DNA of 64,000 nucleotides, from assembly GCA_900068845.1 (NCBI GenBank), contig CEFQ01000005.1:1162599-1226598 (forward strand), written 5' to 3'. A program made the translations under genes and the position numbers. Position 1 is the first letter of the stretch. Each line of letters starts with the position of its first letter. Of this stretch, positions 36,324 to 49,307 are shown piece after piece. The DNA comes from Enterobacter ludwigii (GTDB taxonomy: Bacteria > Pseudomonadota > Gammaproteobacteria > Enterobacterales > Enterobacteriaceae). Below the pieces are notes generated by a model. That model had not been told where the DNA came from. It searched no databases and saw only the letters and a program-made list of their open reading frames with translations.

Positions 36324-37146
36324 TCTGTTAATTGATGTACAAGGCCTGACGATTCGCAGCGATGATACGCTGCTGGTCGATAACATCGGCTTTCAAATTG
36401 GCCGCGAACGTGTTGCGCTGGTAGGTGAATCCGGTTCGGGTAAATCCCTCACCGCGCGCACGCTGATGGGCTTGCTGTCGCCTGCGCTGCATTTGCATGC
36501 CGATCGCTTGCAGATTGTCGGCACCGATGCGTTGAGCCTGCGCGAGCGTGATTGGATCCAGCTGCGCGGCAGCAAAGTGGCGATGGTGATGCAGGATCCG
36601 AAATACGCCCTCAATCCCACGCGCACTATCGGCTGGCAGGTAGAAGAACCGCTGGTGCTGCACCACAAATTGAGCCGCGCCGAGCGCAAAGAGAAAGTGT
36701 GCGAGATGCTGGATGCCGTCGGGTTGCCCGATCCGCGTCAGTTAATGAAGCGCTATCCGCATCAACTCTCTGGCGGCATGGGTCAACGCGTGATGCTGGC
36801 GATCGCCCTGATTACCGATCCTGAATTGCTGATCGCTGATGAGCCGACGTCAGCGCTCGATCACGCGATGCGCGATCAGGTGCTGGCGCTGATTCGTCGT
36901 CTGGTGGATCAGCGCAACATGGGTTTGTTGCTGATCAGTCACGATCTGCAACAGGTTTCCGAACACTGCGAACGCGTGATGGTGATGTATCAGGGCCGGG
37001 TGCTGGATACCTTGCCGGCCGCCGAGCTGGCCAACGCCAGCCATCCTTACACCAGCACGTTGTGGGCCTGTCGTCCGAGTAAGGCCACGCACGGCGAGCG
37101 TTTGCCGGTACTGGATCGCGCGGCGCTGGAGAAAAATTATGATTGA
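36313..37146 (+). CDS. ABC transporter ATP-binding protein, DppD-like
   Basis: 277 residues from MPNDLLIDVQGL; the frame could start at 36283 but this ATG fits the family. Walker A GESGSGKS, signature LSGGMGQR and Walker [13 protein letters not shown] are present. The usual C-terminal Cys-rich iron-sulphur segment of the DppD/OppD class is shortened here: the end reads STLWACRPSKATHGERLPVL, with a single Cys. It is translationally coupled on both sides. Confidence 0.9.
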   Translation: MPNDLLIDVQGLTIRSDDTLLVDNIGFQIGRERVALVGESGSGKSLTARTLMGLLSPALHLHADRLQIVGTDALSLRERDWIQLRGSKVAMVMQDPKYALNPTRTIGWQVEEPLVLHHKLSRAERKEKVCEMLDAVGLPDPRQLMKRYPHQLSGGMGQRVMLAIALITDPELLIADEPTSALDHAMRDQVLALIRRLVDQRNMGLLLISHDLQQVSEHCERVMVMYQGRVLDTLPAAELANASHPYTSTLWACRPSKATHGERLPVLDRAALEKNYD

Positions 37147-37831
37147 GTTATCCAACCTCAGCGTATCGCACAAGCAAGGTTACGAGCTGCGCGCCGTGGT
37201 ACACGATGTGTCGTTGCAGGTCGCGGCCGGAGAGTGTTTTGGTCTGGTTGGGCCATCCGGCTGCGGCAAGTCATCGCTGCTGTGGGTGCTGGCGGGATTG
37301 AATCCGCACTGGAGCGGCAGCATGTCGCTGGCGGGCACCGCGGTACAGCCTGGCCACGCGTTTACCGGACAGCTGCGCCGCGATGTGCAAATGGTATTTC
37401 AGGATCCGTACGCCTCGCTGCATCCGCGCCATCGCCTGCGCCGCACGCTGGCAGAGCCGCTAAAAATGCTCAAGCGTGATAATATCGACGACCGTATTAA
37501 TGCCGGGTTCCGCCATGTCGGACTGGATCCGGCGCTGGCGGATCGCTATCCGCATCAGCTTTCAGGCGGTCAGCGTCAGCGCGTGGCGATTGTGCGCGCC
37601 CTGCTACTGGAACCGAAGATTCTGCTGCTGGATGAGCCGACCTCAGCGCTAGATATGTCGGTGCAGGCCGAGATCCTCAACCTGCTGAACGATCTGAAAC
37701 AGAAAGATGGTTTAACCATGGTGTTGGTCAGCCACGATCCCGATGTGATCGATCACATGTGCGATCGCGCGGCACGCATGGCGCAAGGCCGCATCGTGGA
37801 GCAACATTCAACAACAAGGAACACCGTATGA
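37139..37831 (+). CDS. ABC transporter ATP-binding protein, DppF-like
   Basis: 230 residues. Walker A GPSGCGKS near residue 39, signature LSGGQRQR, Walker [12 protein letters not shown]. It is shorter than DppF/OppF (about 330), lacking most of the C-terminal extension. The start overlaps the previous gene by 8 bases. The stop codon overlaps the speG start (ATGA), so the two are coupled. Confidence 0.92.
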   Translation: MIELSNLSVSHKQGYELRAVVHDVSLQVAAGECFGLVGPSGCGKSSLLWVLAGLNPHWSGSMSLAGTAVQPGHAFTGQLRRDVQMVFQDPYASLHPRHRLRRTLAEPLKMLKRDNIDDRINAGFRHVGLDPALADRYPHQLSGGQRQRVAIVRALLLEPKILLLDEPTSALDMSVQAEILNLLNDLKQKDGLTMVLVSHDPDVIDHMCDRAARMAQGRIVEQHSTTRNTV

Positions 37832-38373
37832 CGGTTAAGTTACGTCCGCTGGAGCGGGAAGATTTACGCTTTGTGCATCAATTAGATAATAACGCGAGCG
37901 TGATGCGTTATTGGTTTGAAGAGCCGTACGAAGCGTTTGTCGAGCTTTCAGACCTGTATGACAAACATATCCATGACCAAACCGAGCGTCGTTTCGTGGT
38001 CGAGCATGATGGGCACAAAGCCGGTCTGGTGGAGTTGGTCGAGATTAACCACGTGCATCGCCGCGCTGAGTTTCAGATCATTATCGATCCTTCACATCAG
38101 GGCAAAGGCTTAGCCACCAAAGCGGCGAAGTTAGCGATGGATTACGGCTTTTCGGTGCTGAATCTCTACAAACTCTATCTGATTGTTGATCAGGAGAATA
38201 AGAAGGCGATTCACATCTACACCAAGCTGGGTTTTGAGGTGGAAGGCGTGCTCAAGCACGAGTTTTTCATCAACGGCGAGTACCGCAACACCATCCGCAT
38301 GTGCATTTTCCAGCAGCAATATCTGGCGCAGCATAAGCCTGCCAATGCGATGGTGAAACCCACCGCGCAGTGA
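37828..38373 (+). CDS. speG: Spermidine N1-acetyltransferase SpeG
   Basis: Acetylates spermidine and spermine with acetyl-CoA, limiting polyamine toxicity. 181 residues starting [20 protein letters not shown], almost the same as E. coli SpeG throughout ([31 protein letters not shown], the GNAT acetyl-CoA loop [14 protein letters not shown]). The upstream frame to 37759 is inside the ABC gene and is rejected. Its placement as the last, overlapping gene of a peptide-type ABC operon is unlike E. coli, where speG stands elsewhere. Confidence 0.97.
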   Translation: MTVKLRPLEREDLRFVHQLDNNASVMRYWFEEPYEAFVELSDLYDKHIHDQTERRFVVEHDGHKAGLVELVEINHVHRRAEFQIIIDPSHQGKGLATKAAKLAMDYGFSVLNLYKLYLIVDQENKKAIHIYTKLGFEVEGVLKHEFFINGEYRNTIRMCIFQQQYLAQHKPANAMVKPTAQ

Positions 38374-38379
38374 TTGTTT

Positions 38380-38447
38380 GGTCGCCATGAATGGCGACCC
38401 TACGTTAATGCAGCCGGGTTTTTGTAGGGTGCGCATTCATGCGCACC
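38380..38447. repeat. Composite two-palindrome repeat, copy C
   Basis: GGTCGCCATGAATGGCGACC (38380-38399) with CTACG after it, a spacer, then GTAGGG followed by TGCGCATTCATGCGCACC (38424-38447). The CCCTACG and GTAGGG flanks are themselves inverted. 68 bp, placed between convergent speG and the lipoprotein gene. Confidence 0.85.
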
Positions 38448-38453
38448 TGAATA

Positions 38454-38873
38454 TCAGCCGCGTGCGCCCACCACATTCAGCTTCGGTTGCGGATGTTCAG
38501 GTTTGAGATCGTACATGCCGCCATAGAAAGGATCGACCAGCAGCCAGCCGGGAAAACCCAACAGCGGAATATTGCCCAGCAAATACCACAGATTGGCATT
38601 CGCCTCGATCGGCAAGGTTATCGGCACGTAGCCCGGGCTCTCCAGCATTACCTGATAGTGCTTCTTACCAAAATAATTACCGGTAGATTTCGCCAGCTCG
38701 ACGGTTTGCGGCGTATAGCCCTGCGCCACCGCGCGGCCGGTCTCATCCTGCACGGTGAAGCGCGCGCCTTGCGGCAAGGAGTCGATTTTTACCGGTTGCG
38801 TTTCAGTGCCGACAATAGTGGCGCAGCCGCTCAGCAACAGCGCACAAGCAGGAAAAAGGAGTCGCAGGTTCAT
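38454..38873 (-). CDS. Lipoprotein of unknown function
   Basis: 139 residues with a clear lipobox (LLLSGC, Cys at 17). The mature part begins ATIVGTETQPVKIDSLPQGA and contains a PEGA-like beta domain (ARFTVQDETGRAVAQGYTPQTVEL). It also has a hydrophobic hairpin (NLWYLLGNIPLLGFPGWLL) and ends with YGGMYDLKP. Proteins of this kind are common in Gammaproteobacteria without a defined role. It is a single gene in its own unit. Confidence 0.82.
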   Translation of the reverse strand: MNLRLLFPACALLLSGCATIVGTETQPVKIDSLPQGARFTVQDETGRAVAQGYTPQTVELAKSTGNYFGKKHYQVMLESPGYVPITLPIEANANLWYLLGNIPLLGFPGWLLVDPFYGGMYDLKPEHPQPKLNVVGARG

Positions 38874-38958
38874 AGCAGGTCCGCTTCAACATCAGATAGG
38901 ACAGTGTAAACTGCCCTGGCTGAGCTTAATCGCGCTAGTACTGATGATTTTCTGCGCT

Positions 38959-39894
38959 TTATTGCGGTTGACAACAAGCCGCAATCGCCGCGATATCTTG
39001 CGGGGTGGTACGGCAGCAGCCGCCAATCAGACGTGCACCAGCCTGCTGCCATTCGGCGAACTTGTCATGCAGCGTGCAGCCCGACGGCGCCGAGTGCCAG
39101 GTTTTGCTGCTGGCATCGTATTGCTCGCCGGAATTCGGATAGACCAGCAGCGGTTTGTCACTCTGCGTCTGCAAGTTACGCAGCGCGGGCGTCACGCTCT
39201 CCAGCGCCACGCAGTTGAGGCCAATTGCCGCCACCTGCGGCGTCGCATTCACCAGCTCGGCCACTTTGCTTAACGGCGTACCGTCGCTGATGTGTTCGGC
39301 ATCGCGCAGGGTAAAGGAGAACCATGCGCTGCTGTCAGGAAATTCGGCCAGCAAACTGACCAGCGCCTGCGCTTCGGCAAAGGACGGCAATGTTTCGCAT
39401 GCCAGCAGATCCACACCGGCTTCCAGCAACGCCTGAACGCGCGGACGGTGGAACGCTTTCATTTCCTCTTCCGGCAGCGCGTAATCACCGCGATACTCCG
39501 CACCATTGGCCAGAAACGCGCCATACGGCCCGACCGAACCGGCCACCAACAGCGGCGCTGTGCTGGCGGAAGATGCGCGATAGTCGTCACGCGCCCGCTG
39601 CGCCAGTTGCACGCTCTGAGCGATCAGTTCTAGCGCCTTCGCTTCATCTAATCCGCGCGCGGCAAATCCCTGCGGTGTAGCCTGATAACTGGCGGTGATC
39701 GCCACATGTGCGCCAGCGGCAAAATAGTCGTGATGCACCTGATAAATCAGTTCAGGATTTTCCATCAGCACTTTGGCGGACCACAGCGCATCGGCCAGAT
39801 TACAGCCGCGCGCCTCCAGTTCGGTCGCCAGCGCACCATCCAGAATCAGCGTGTCAGTTTGGGTTAGTGCCTGCGCGATGGGATTACGCGACAT
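38959..39894 (-). CDS. mmuM: Homocysteine S-methyltransferase MmuM
   Basis: Transfers a methyl group from S-methylmethionine to homocysteine, yielding two methionines. 311 residues with zinc ligands in IGLNCVALE near residue 225 and [11 protein letters not shown] near 295. N-terminal [18 protein letters not shown] is typical. The start overlaps the mmuP stop by 11 bases, so the two are coupled as in E. coli. Confidence 0.96.
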   Translation of the reverse strand: MSRNPIAQALTQTDTLILDGALATELEARGCNLADALWSAKVLMENPELIYQVHHDYFAAGAHVAITASYQATPQGFAARGLDEAKALELIAQSVQLAQRARDDYRASSASTAPLLVAGSVGPYGAFLANGAEYRGDYALPEEEMKAFHRPRVQALLEAGVDLLACETLPSFAEAQALVSLLAEFPDSSAWFSFTLRDAEHISDGTPLSKVAELVNATPQVAAIGLNCVALESVTPALRNLQTQSDKPLLVYPNSGEQYDASSKTWHSAPSGCTLHDKFAEWQQAGARLIGGCCRTTPQDIAAIAACCQPQ

Positions 39895-41299
39895 CGTTGG
39901 CCTCCTCAGCCTTAAGAGATGACTTACGTCGTTGTGTCACATGGTATGCGGCATAGCAGAACAGCACAAATGGAATGCCGCACCACAGCGCAATGCGCTG
40001 CGATGGATCGAAGGCCAAACCGATACACGCCAGCAGACACAGCAGGAAGCCGAGAATTGGCGTCAACGGATAGAGTGGCGCGCGATACGCGAGTTCCTTT
40101 AAGGTGCCCCCCGCCTGCAGATGACGACGGCGGAACACATAATGTGAGGCACAAATACTCAGCCACACCGCCACCACGGCAAAACCAGAAATCGCCGACA
40201 GCGCCACAAATACCGTATCCGGCGCAATGACGCTGGAGAACAGCGCCAACAGGCCGCCAACCATGCTAACCGTCAGCGCCAGCACCGGAATACCGCGGCG
40301 GTTAACCCGGGCAAAACAGCGCGGCAGCGTGTTCTCATTGGCCAGCGACCACAACATGCGGCCGGAAGCATACAGGCCTGAGTTGGCGGCGGAAAGAATC
40401 GCAGTAAGGATCACGAAGTTGAAGATATCGGCGGCATACGGAATACCGATCTTTTCGAACACCAGCACAAACGGACTTTTGACGATGCCCGCCTGATCCA
40501 TTGGGATCAACGCCGCCAGCACGAATACCGTGCCGATAAAGAAGATGATTAAACGGGCGACGGTGGTGCGGATCGCCAGCGGCAGCGCTTTTTGCGGCTG
40601 CTCGGTTTCACCGGCGGCAATACCGATCAATTCCGTGCCCGAGAAAGCAAAGTTCACCGCCACCATGGTCATCAGAATCGGCAGCGTGCCGTGCGGCAGC
40701 CAGCCGGAGGCGGTGAGATTATGCAATCCTGGCGCAGCGCTGCCGTCTTTCATCGGAATAAAACCAAAGATCGCCCCCGCGCCGAGAATGATAAAGGCGA
40801 TGATGGTGATCACTTTGATGATAGAGAACCAGAATTCACCTTCAGCAAAGAAGCGCGTTGAGACAATATTCAGCAGATAAATGGCAATGCAAAACACCAG
40901 ACACCACAGCCACACCGGCACGCTCGGGAACCAGTACTGCATACAGAATCCGGCGGCGGTCAGGCTCGAACCCAGCGCGACTGTCCAGGTCAGCCAATAA
41001 AGCCAGGCGACGGTATAACCGGTTGCCGGGCTGAGATAGCGCGCAGCATAAACATGGAACGCGCCAGTTTCCGGCATCGCGACGGCCAATTCTCCCAGGC
41101 ATACCATCACCAGCCACACCACCAGCGCGCCAATCAAATAGGCCAGTAACGTACCGGCTGCACCGGTGGTTGAGATGATGTAGCCCGTATTGAAGAACAA
41201 TCCGGTACCGATCACGCCGCCGAGCGACAGCATCACCAGATGCCGTACTTTCATGGTGCGCTTAAAATTTTCTTGAGGAGGCGTATCCTGAGTTTGCAT
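39884..41299 (-). CDS. mmuP: S-methylmethionine permease MmuP
   Basis: Inner-membrane amino-acid-polyamine-organocation transporter with about 12 helices. 471 residues; [21 protein letters not shown] at about residue 19 is the substrate-binding first helix, with conserved [13 protein letters not shown] near residue 220. It takes up plant-derived S-methylmethionine for MmuM. A MetJ-type operator lies in its promoter. Confidence 0.95.
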   Translation of the reverse strand: MQTQDTPPQENFKRTMKVRHLVMLSLGGVIGTGLFFNTGYIISTTGAAGTLLAYLIGALVVWLVMVCLGELAVAMPETGAFHVYAARYLSPATGYTVAWLYWLTWTVALGSSLTAAGFCMQYWFPSVPVWLWCLVFCIAIYLLNIVSTRFFAEGEFWFSIIKVITIIAFIILGAGAIFGFIPMKDGSAAPGLHNLTASGWLPHGTLPILMTMVAVNFAFSGTELIGIAAGETEQPQKALPLAIRTTVARLIIFFIGTVFVLAALIPMDQAGIVKSPFVLVFEKIGIPYAADIFNFVILTAILSAANSGLYASGRMLWSLANENTLPRCFARVNRRGIPVLALTVSMVGGLLALFSSVIAPDTVFVALSAISGFAVVAVWLSICASHYVFRRRHLQAGGTLKELAYRAPLYPLTPILGFLLCLLACIGLAFDPSQRIALWCGIPFVLFCYAAYHVTQRRKSSLKAEEANDVA

Positions 41300-41306
41300 G
41301 ATATTT

Positions 41307-41372
41307 ATCCGTATGGACGTCTGAACATCTATATGGACACAAGTTTATACGCGTCAGCGTGCGGATTTGCAA
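41307..41372 (-). promoter_or_regulatory. mmuPM promoter with MetJ operator
   Basis: On the minus strand, TTGCAA (41367-41372) and TATAAA (41344-41349) are 17 bp apart. Just downstream are tandem 8-bp met boxes: GGACGTCT at 41315-41322 (7 of 8 to AGACGTCT) flanked by weaker units at 41307-41314 and 41323-41330. MetJ with S-adenosylmethionine would repress here. Confidence 0.75.
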
Positions 41373-41435
41373 TGCGGCAAACAGTAATGAATGGGATGGG
41401 AAAGGTTTGCGGCCCCGCGAAAACGGGGCGCAGCA

Positions 41436-41774
41436 TTAGGCGCCGAATACGCCCTGAAGATAACGCTCAAGCGCAACGCGCGAGCTGAAGCCGTGCGGAA
41501 TGCCATAATGTTCCTGCGAATCGCCCATTAGGTAGAGCGGGAATTGCGTGTAATGATCGCAGGTTTTCATTTCTGACGCCGGTTCAGCGAAGTTGTGGCT
41601 TTTCTCTTTCAGCGTCGGGTGAATAATCAATGCGGTACGTCCCATACGCGCTTCGCGATTAACGTAAACATAGTTTTCGCCGCGGCGATAACCGTAAATC
41701 TTTGGCGTCTGGGTATCCATTTCGAAGCCCGCTTTCTCAAGTACGCGTGCTACCTCATCGGGTCGTAAATACAT
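41436..41774 (-). CDS. ygaC: YgaC family protein (DUF2002)
   Basis: 112 residues starting [20 protein letters not shown], close to E. coli YgaC (114). The frame extends to 41876 but the upstream part is not family-like. No known enzymatic motif; E. coli ygaC is a Fur-related small gene of unknown function. It is divergent from ygaM, as in E. coli. Confidence 0.92.
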   Translation of the reverse strand: MYLRPDEVARVLEKAGFEMDTQTPKIYGYRRGENYVYVNREARMGRTALIIHPTLKEKSHNFAEPASEMKTCDHYTQFPLYLMGDSQEHYGIPHGFSSRVALERYLQGVFGA

Positions 41775-41924
41775 GCTTGCTCCTCTCTTCTCACAGCCCC
41801 GCAACCTTACAGCAGCAGGATGGCATGGGCATTCGGAATTTTCCCTAAAGCCTGGCACATCCCTGCGTTTAATCACGCTTCGTCTACACTGAGTATTACG
41901 TTTTAAATCAAAGGGAGCTAAAAA

Positions 41925-42245
41925 ATGTTTAATCGAAGCGCAAAAAACGATGACATTGATATCAATCAGGATGTAAACGAACTGGCCGATTCGCTAGAGG
42001 CGTTACTTAAATCTTATGGCAGTGAAGCCAAAGACGAGGTTGATAGCGCGCGCAGTCAGGCGCAGGCGCTGCTGAAGCAGACGCGTGCCAAACTGAGCGG
42101 TGGACAGAGTCGCGTATCGCAGGCGGCACGTGATGCGGGTACGCAGGTTGATGCCTATGTACACGACAAACCGTGGCACGGCGTTGGCGTCGGTGCTGCT
42201 ATCGGTCTGGTACTGGGCGCGCTGTTGGTCTCTTCACGCCGATAG
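41925..42245 (+). CDS. ygaM: YgaM, ElaB/YqjD-family membrane-anchored protein
   Basis: 106 residues: a charged helical domain (residues 1-80) and one C-terminal membrane helix ([21 protein letters not shown]), the DUF883 plan. Relatives are inner-membrane proteins that can bind ribosomes in stationary phase. GGGAG lies before the ATG. Confidence 0.92.
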   Translation: MFNRSAKNDDIDINQDVNELADSLEALLKSYGSEAKDEVDSARSQAQALLKQTRAKLSGGQSRVSQAARDAGTQVDAYVHDKPWHGVGVGAAIGLVLGALLVSSRR

Positions 42246-42266
42246 GCCTGTCCTGTAAATAGACCT

Positions 42267-42295
42267 AAAAAGCCTCGCTGATGCGGGGCTTTTTT
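42267..42295 (+). terminator. Terminator after ygaM
   Basis: AAAAGCC-T-CGC / GCG-G-GGCTTTT hairpin at about 42267-42290 followed by a T-run. Confidence 0.85.
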
Positions 42296-42523
42296 GTGGG
42301 CGCAGTTCGTGCGCGCTTTCCCTAGCCCTCTCCCGCAAGCGGGAGAGGGAATAGTTTGCGCGATCGGCCCCTTCTCCCGCCTGCGGAAGAAGGTTGGGAT
42401 GAGGGCCCGATCGTACAAAATTCGACCTGATCTCCCACCTCATTCTCTTTACAAAATATTTTTCCGGCCTGGAAGGTGCATGATCTCTGGGCTTAGCGAT
42501 TTTCCGATGTTCTAAACCATAAA
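42296..42523. other. Intergenic region between ygaM and nrdH
   Basis: No gene. Contains a perfect 11-bp inverted repeat CCCTCTCCCGC-AA-GCGGGAGAGGG (42326-42349) and a second imperfect hairpin CTTCTCCCGC..GCGGAAGAAG (about 42371-42393), a REP-like element. The nrd promoter region begins at 42524. Confidence 0.65.
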
Positions 42524-42570
42524 TCCCTATATCTGGTGGGCTTGACCCTAAACAACACTACATCTAGTAT
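42524..42570 (+). promoter_or_regulatory. Two NrdR boxes upstream of nrdHIEF
   Basis: Compared with ACACTATATATAGTGT, box 2 at 42555-42570 matches 13 of 16 and box 1 at 42524-42539 matches 11 of 16. Their starts are 31 bp apart, three helical turns, the spacing seen at E. coli nrd promoters. NrdR repression is inferred. Confidence 0.8.
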
Positions 42571-42677
42571 TCAACTCATCAATCAGTCACCAAATGTCGT
42601 CAAGGACGAAGTTCGATGCAAACCGGATTTTGCTTCGTATCTCGCAATCTGACCGCAATCAAAGGGAAATACGAATC

Positions 42678-42920
42678 ATGCGCATTATTATTTACACCAA
42701 AGATAACTGTGTCCAGTGCAACGCGACAAAAAATGCCATGGACCGCAAAGGTATCGACTATCAGCTGATCAATCTTGATAGCCAACCTGAAGCCATCGAC
42801 AACCTCAAATCACTCGGCTATCGCCAGGTGCCAGTGGTGATGACGCAAGACGATCACTGGAGCGGCTTCCGTCCCGACAAAATCGCCGGCCTGCACCAGC
42901 TGGCGGCGGTCGGGGGATAA
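42678..42920 (+). CDS. nrdH: Glutaredoxin-like NrdH
   Basis: Electron donor to class Ib ribonucleotide reductase. 80 residues starting MRIIIYTKDNCVQCNATK, with the redox CVQC at residues 11-14 and the WSGFRPDKI segment. The frame could begin at 42594, but only this ATG fits the family. It is first in the nrdHIEF operon. Confidence 0.97.
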   Translation: MRIIIYTKDNCVQCNATKNAMDRKGIDYQLINLDSQPEAIDNLKSLGYRQVPVVMTQDDHWSGFRPDKIAGLHQLAAVGG

Positions 42921-42923
42921 GCC

Positions 42924-43306
42924 ATGTTTCCACTGGTCTATTTCTCTAGCCAGTCGGAAAACACGCACCGATTTATCACTCGTCTGGGGCTGCCTGCCCG
43001 CCGCATTCCGGTTGATGGCAAGCAGCGCCTGCATATCGAACAGCCCTACATTTTAGTGGTGCCGAGCTACGGCGGCGGCAGTTCGCGCGGTGCCGTGCCC
43101 AGACAAGTTATTCAATTCCTCAATGATGATGCCAACCGACGCGGAATTCGCGGGGTGATAGCTGCCGGTAACCGCAACTTCGGTGCAGGCTATTGCCTGG
43201 CGGGCGACATCATTGCGCAGAAATGTCAGGTTCCTTATCTCTACCGCTTTGAGCTGATGGGAACCCCCGACGATATCGCTAATGTAAAAGCGGGAGTGAC
43301 CCAATT

Positions 43307-43328
<22 letters not shown>
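42924..43328 (+). CDS. nrdI: Flavodoxin-like NrdI
   Basis: Supplies oxidant to assemble the dimanganese-tyrosyl cofactor of NrdF. 134 residues, [17 protein letters not shown] at the start and the [13 protein letters not shown] flavin-binding loop near residue 50. It starts 3 bases after nrdH and overlaps nrdE by 22 bases. Confidence 0.97.
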
Positions 43329-46411
<3,083 letters not shown>

Positions 46412-46413
<2 letters not shown>

Positions 46414-46537
46414 TACGCGTCATACTTCGCGCCACTGCTGCGTTGACTGCGCCCACTCTTCCCAGTCACATAGTTCACTATGCTCCTGGGGCGAGCGGGC
46501 TTGTCGCCTTGCTGTGACGCGAATTATTTAGCGTATT
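46412..46537. repeat. 126-bp imperfect hairpin (MITE-like) repeat
   Basis: AATACGC at 46412 is mirrored by GCGTATT at 46531-46537, and the two arms remain partly complementary to a centre around CCCAGTCACATAGTTCACTATG...CTGGG. It looks like one of the palindromic intergenic repeats of Erwinia, Serratia and Yersinia relatives. It abuts nrdF and its T next to the end completes the nrdF TAA. Confidence 0.75.
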
Positions 46538-46772
46538 AATTCAGTGATAATTATACTTTAACTCCATTTTATTTCCGCTTATCTCATCCATTTATTTCAC
46601 TTATATTTCTTCAATTTGGATAACTTTTCGGCCACTCTGCACCTGAAACAGACCGAAACACGCATAATTTCACTTATCAACCGCAAAAAATTAATCCATG
46701 CGCATCCCTTGTGAGCACTGGCGATTTTAGCTATTCGTGCAGTCGCACGCCGCCGAATATCGCCATTCAGGG
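46538..46772. other. AT-rich region upstream of proV
   Basis: No gene. AT-rich sequence leading to the proU promoter. E. coli proU has H-NS-responsive AT-rich control DNA here, but I cannot assign sites. Confidence 0.5.
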
Positions 46773-46800
46773 TTGTCAGATAATTTCACTATGTTAGGGT
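46773..46800 (+). promoter_or_regulatory. proU P2-type promoter
   Basis: TTGTCA (46773-46778), 16 bp, TAGGGT (46795-46800). The block TATGTTAGGGTA recalls the E. coli proU P2 promoter, which is induced by high osmolarity. The transcript would start about 65 bases before proV. Confidence 0.7.
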
Positions 46801-46872
46801 ATAGGGCGCTTAATTTTAATCAGGACCACAACAAGAAATAGTTAAACATTTAACCGGGAAATTAATTACTGC

Positions 46873-48063
46873 ATGGCAATTAAACTCGAAGTAAAGAATT
46901 TATATAAAGTATTTGGGGATAATCCCGAAAAGGCATTTAAGCTGATTGATAAAGGCGAAAGCAAAGAGAGTGTTCTGGCAAAAACCGGTCTCTCCGTCGG
47001 CGTCAAAAATGCCAGTCTGGCCATTGAAGAAGGCGAGATCTTCGTCATCATGGGGCTTTCAGGTTCAGGTAAGTCCACCATGGTTCGCCTTCTCAATCGT
47101 CTGATAGAGCCCACCCGCGGCCAGGTAATCATAGACGGTGTCGATATTGCCAAAATATCGGATTCGGAACTGCGTGAAGTACGCAGAAATAAGATCAGCA
47201 TGGTATTCCAATCCTTCGCGCTCATGCCACATATGACGGTGTTAAATAATGCCGCTTTTGGCATGGAATTAGCGGGCGTCCCTTTGGCGGAACGGCAGGA
47301 AAAAGCGCTAGACGCATTGCGTCAGGTTGGCCTGGATAATTACGCCCATTCTTATCCCGACGAACTTTCTGGCGGCATGCGTCAACGCGTTGGATTAGCC
47401 CGCGCTTTGGCCATTAATCCTGATATTTTATTAATGGATGAAGCCTTCTCAGCACTTGATCCGCTGATTCGTACCGAAATGCAGGATGAACTGGTAAAAC
47501 TGCAGGCGAAACACCAGCGCACCATCGTATTTATTTCTCACGACCTTGATGAAGCGATGCGTATTGGCGATCGCATTGCCATTATGCAGGGCGGCGAAGT
47601 GGTACAGGTCGGCACGCCGGATGAAATCCTTAATAATCCCGCCAACGATTATGTGCGTACCTTCTTCCGCGGTGTCGATATCAGCCACGTATTTAGCGCC
47701 AAAGATATTGCGCGTCGCAGCGCGGGATCACTGATCCGTAAAGCGGCGGGTTTTGGTCCGCGATCCGCTATCAAACTGTTGCAGGATGAAGATCGCGAAT
47801 ATGGCTATGTGCTGGAGAAACAGAAGTTTGTCGGCGTGGTTTCTACCGATTCACTGAAAGCCGCACTGGCCGCCGGTGAAGGGCTGGATAGCGCGCTACT
47901 CGACACGCCTTTAGCGGTTCCTGCTGATACCTCCCTGAACGATTTGCTGTCCCATGTTGCACAAGCGCCCTGCGCCGTGCCGGTGGTCAGCGAGGAGAAT
48001 CAGTACGTCGGTATCATTTCGAAAAGCATGCTATTGCGCGCTTTAGACCGTGAAGGAGCCTAA
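46873..48063 (+). CDS. proV: Glycine betaine/proline ABC transporter ATPase ProV
   Basis: Energises uptake of glycine betaine and proline betaine under osmotic stress. 396 residues. Walker A GLSGSGKS near residue 60, signature LSGGMRQR, Walker [12 protein letters not shown], and two C-terminal CBS domains (about 280-396) that sense ionic strength. First in the proVWX operon, 2 bases before proW. Confidence 0.97.
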   Translation: MAIKLEVKNLYKVFGDNPEKAFKLIDKGESKESVLAKTGLSVGVKNASLAIEEGEIFVIMGLSGSGKSTMVRLLNRLIEPTRGQVIIDGVDIAKISDSELREVRRNKISMVFQSFALMPHMTVLNNAAFGMELAGVPLAERQEKALDALRQVGLDNYAHSYPDELSGGMRQRVGLARALAINPDILLMDEAFSALDPLIRTEMQDELVKLQAKHQRTIVFISHDLDEAMRIGDRIAIMQGGEVVQVGTPDEILNNPANDYVRTFFRGVDISHVFSAKDIARRSAGSLIRKAAGFGPRSAIKLLQDEDREYGYVLEKQKFVGVVSTDSLKAALAAGEGLDSALLDTPLAVPADTSLNDLLSHVAQAPCAVPVVSEENQYVGIISKSMLLRALDREGA

Positions 48064-48065
48064 AT

Positions 48066-49244
48066 ATGAGTGCACAAACGTCGAATCCGTGGGAAAGCGC
48101 CAGCCAAACCACGCAGCAACCCGCCACAACCGATGCCAACGCCGCCGCCAGCAGCAGCGATCCCTGGGCGAGCGACAGTGCCGCGCCGGCGGATAGCAGC
48201 TCCGGCAGCGCCGATGCATGGGGCGATCCGTCTGCAGCCAGCAGCGGTGGCCACGATGCCGCCAGCGGTGCAGCCAGCAGCAGCGACTGGCTAAGCAGCG
48301 CACCGGCTCCCGCGCCTGAGCATTTCAACATTATGGACCCGTTCCATAAAACCTGGATTCCACTCGATAGCTGGGTCACCGAAGGCATTGATTGGGTGGT
48401 CAGCCATTTCCGTCCGGTGTTTCAGGGCATTCGCGTGCCGGTGGATTACATCCTCAGCGCGTTCCAGCAGTTGCTGCTCGGCATGCCTGCGCCGGTGGCG
48501 ATTGTGGTGTTTGCCCTGATCGCCTGGCAGATTGCCAGCCCGGCGATGGGCATCGCCACGCTGATCTCGCTGATTGCCATTGGCGCAATCGGTGCCTGGT
48601 CGCAGGCGATGGTAACGTTAGCGCTGGTGCTTACCGCCCTGTTTTTCTGCATCGTTATCGGCTTGCCACTCGGCATCTGGCTGGCGCGCAGCGAACGTGC
48701 CGCACGCATTATCCGTCCGCTGCTGGATGCAATGCAGACCACTCCAGCCTTCGTTTATCTGGTGCCAATCGTGATGCTGTTTGGTATCGGCAACGTACCG
48801 GGCGTGGTAGTGACCATCATCTTTGCGCTGCCGCCGATTGTGCGCCTCACCATTCTCGGCATTAAGCAGGTGCCAGCCGATCTGATTGAAGCGAGCGAAT
48901 CCTTCGGTGCCAGCCCACGTCAGATGCTGTTTAAAGTGCAGCTGCCGCTGGCAATGCCGACCATCATGGCCGGCGTAAACCAGACGCTGATGCTGGCACT
49001 GTCGATGGTGGTGATCGCCTCGATGATCGCCGTTGGCGGTCTCGGCCAGATGGTGCTGCGCGGTATTGGTCGACTGGATATGGGCCTCGCTACCGTGGGT
49101 GGCGTGGGCATCGTGATTCTTGCCATCATCCTCGATCGTTTGACGCAGTCAATGGGCCGCGACAGCCGCAGCCGTGGCAGCCGCCACTGGTACAGCACCG
49201 GCCCGTTGGGTTTGCTGCTACGCCCTTTCAGTAAAAAAGCCTGA
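48066..49244 (+). CDS. proW: Glycine betaine ABC transporter permease ProW
   Basis: 392-residue inner-membrane permease with about 7 helices and an EAA-like loop ([25 protein letters not shown]). The N-terminal ~95 residues are a low-complexity Ala/Ser/Asp tail with repeated W-containing units (NPWES, DPWAS, DAWGD, SDWLS), making it longer than E. coli ProW (354). The function of this cytoplasmic or periplasmic extension is unknown. Confidence 0.96.
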   Translation: MSAQTSNPWESASQTTQQPATTDANAAASSSDPWASDSAAPADSSSGSADAWGDPSAASSGGHDAASGAASSSDWLSSAPAPAPEHFNIMDPFHKTWIPLDSWVTEGIDWVVSHFRPVFQGIRVPVDYILSAFQQLLLGMPAPVAIVVFALIAWQIASPAMGIATLISLIAIGAIGAWSQAMVTLALVLTALFFCIVIGLPLGIWLARSERAARIIRPLLDAMQTTPAFVYLVPIVMLFGIGNVPGVVVTIIFALPPIVRLTILGIKQVPADLIEASESFGASPRQMLFKVQLPLAMPTIMAGVNQTLMLALSMVVIASMIAVGGLGQMVLRGIGRLDMGLATVGGVGIVILAIILDRLTQSMGRDSRSRGSRHWYSTGPLGLLLRPFSKKA

Positions 49245-49307
49245 TTTCAATGGGCGGTCCGCTGCGACCGCCCGTCTTCGACGTAACACGTAAAAAAAGG
49301 AATGACT

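Noticed and set aside
41240..41488. 82-residue plus-strand open frame across the mmuP promoter
   Set aside because: It covers the MetJ operator and promoter and has no protein-like features.
48070..48294. Alternative frames over the proW N-terminus
   Set aside because: Low-complexity GC-rich repeats keep all frames open; the proW frame continues into the conserved permease domain.
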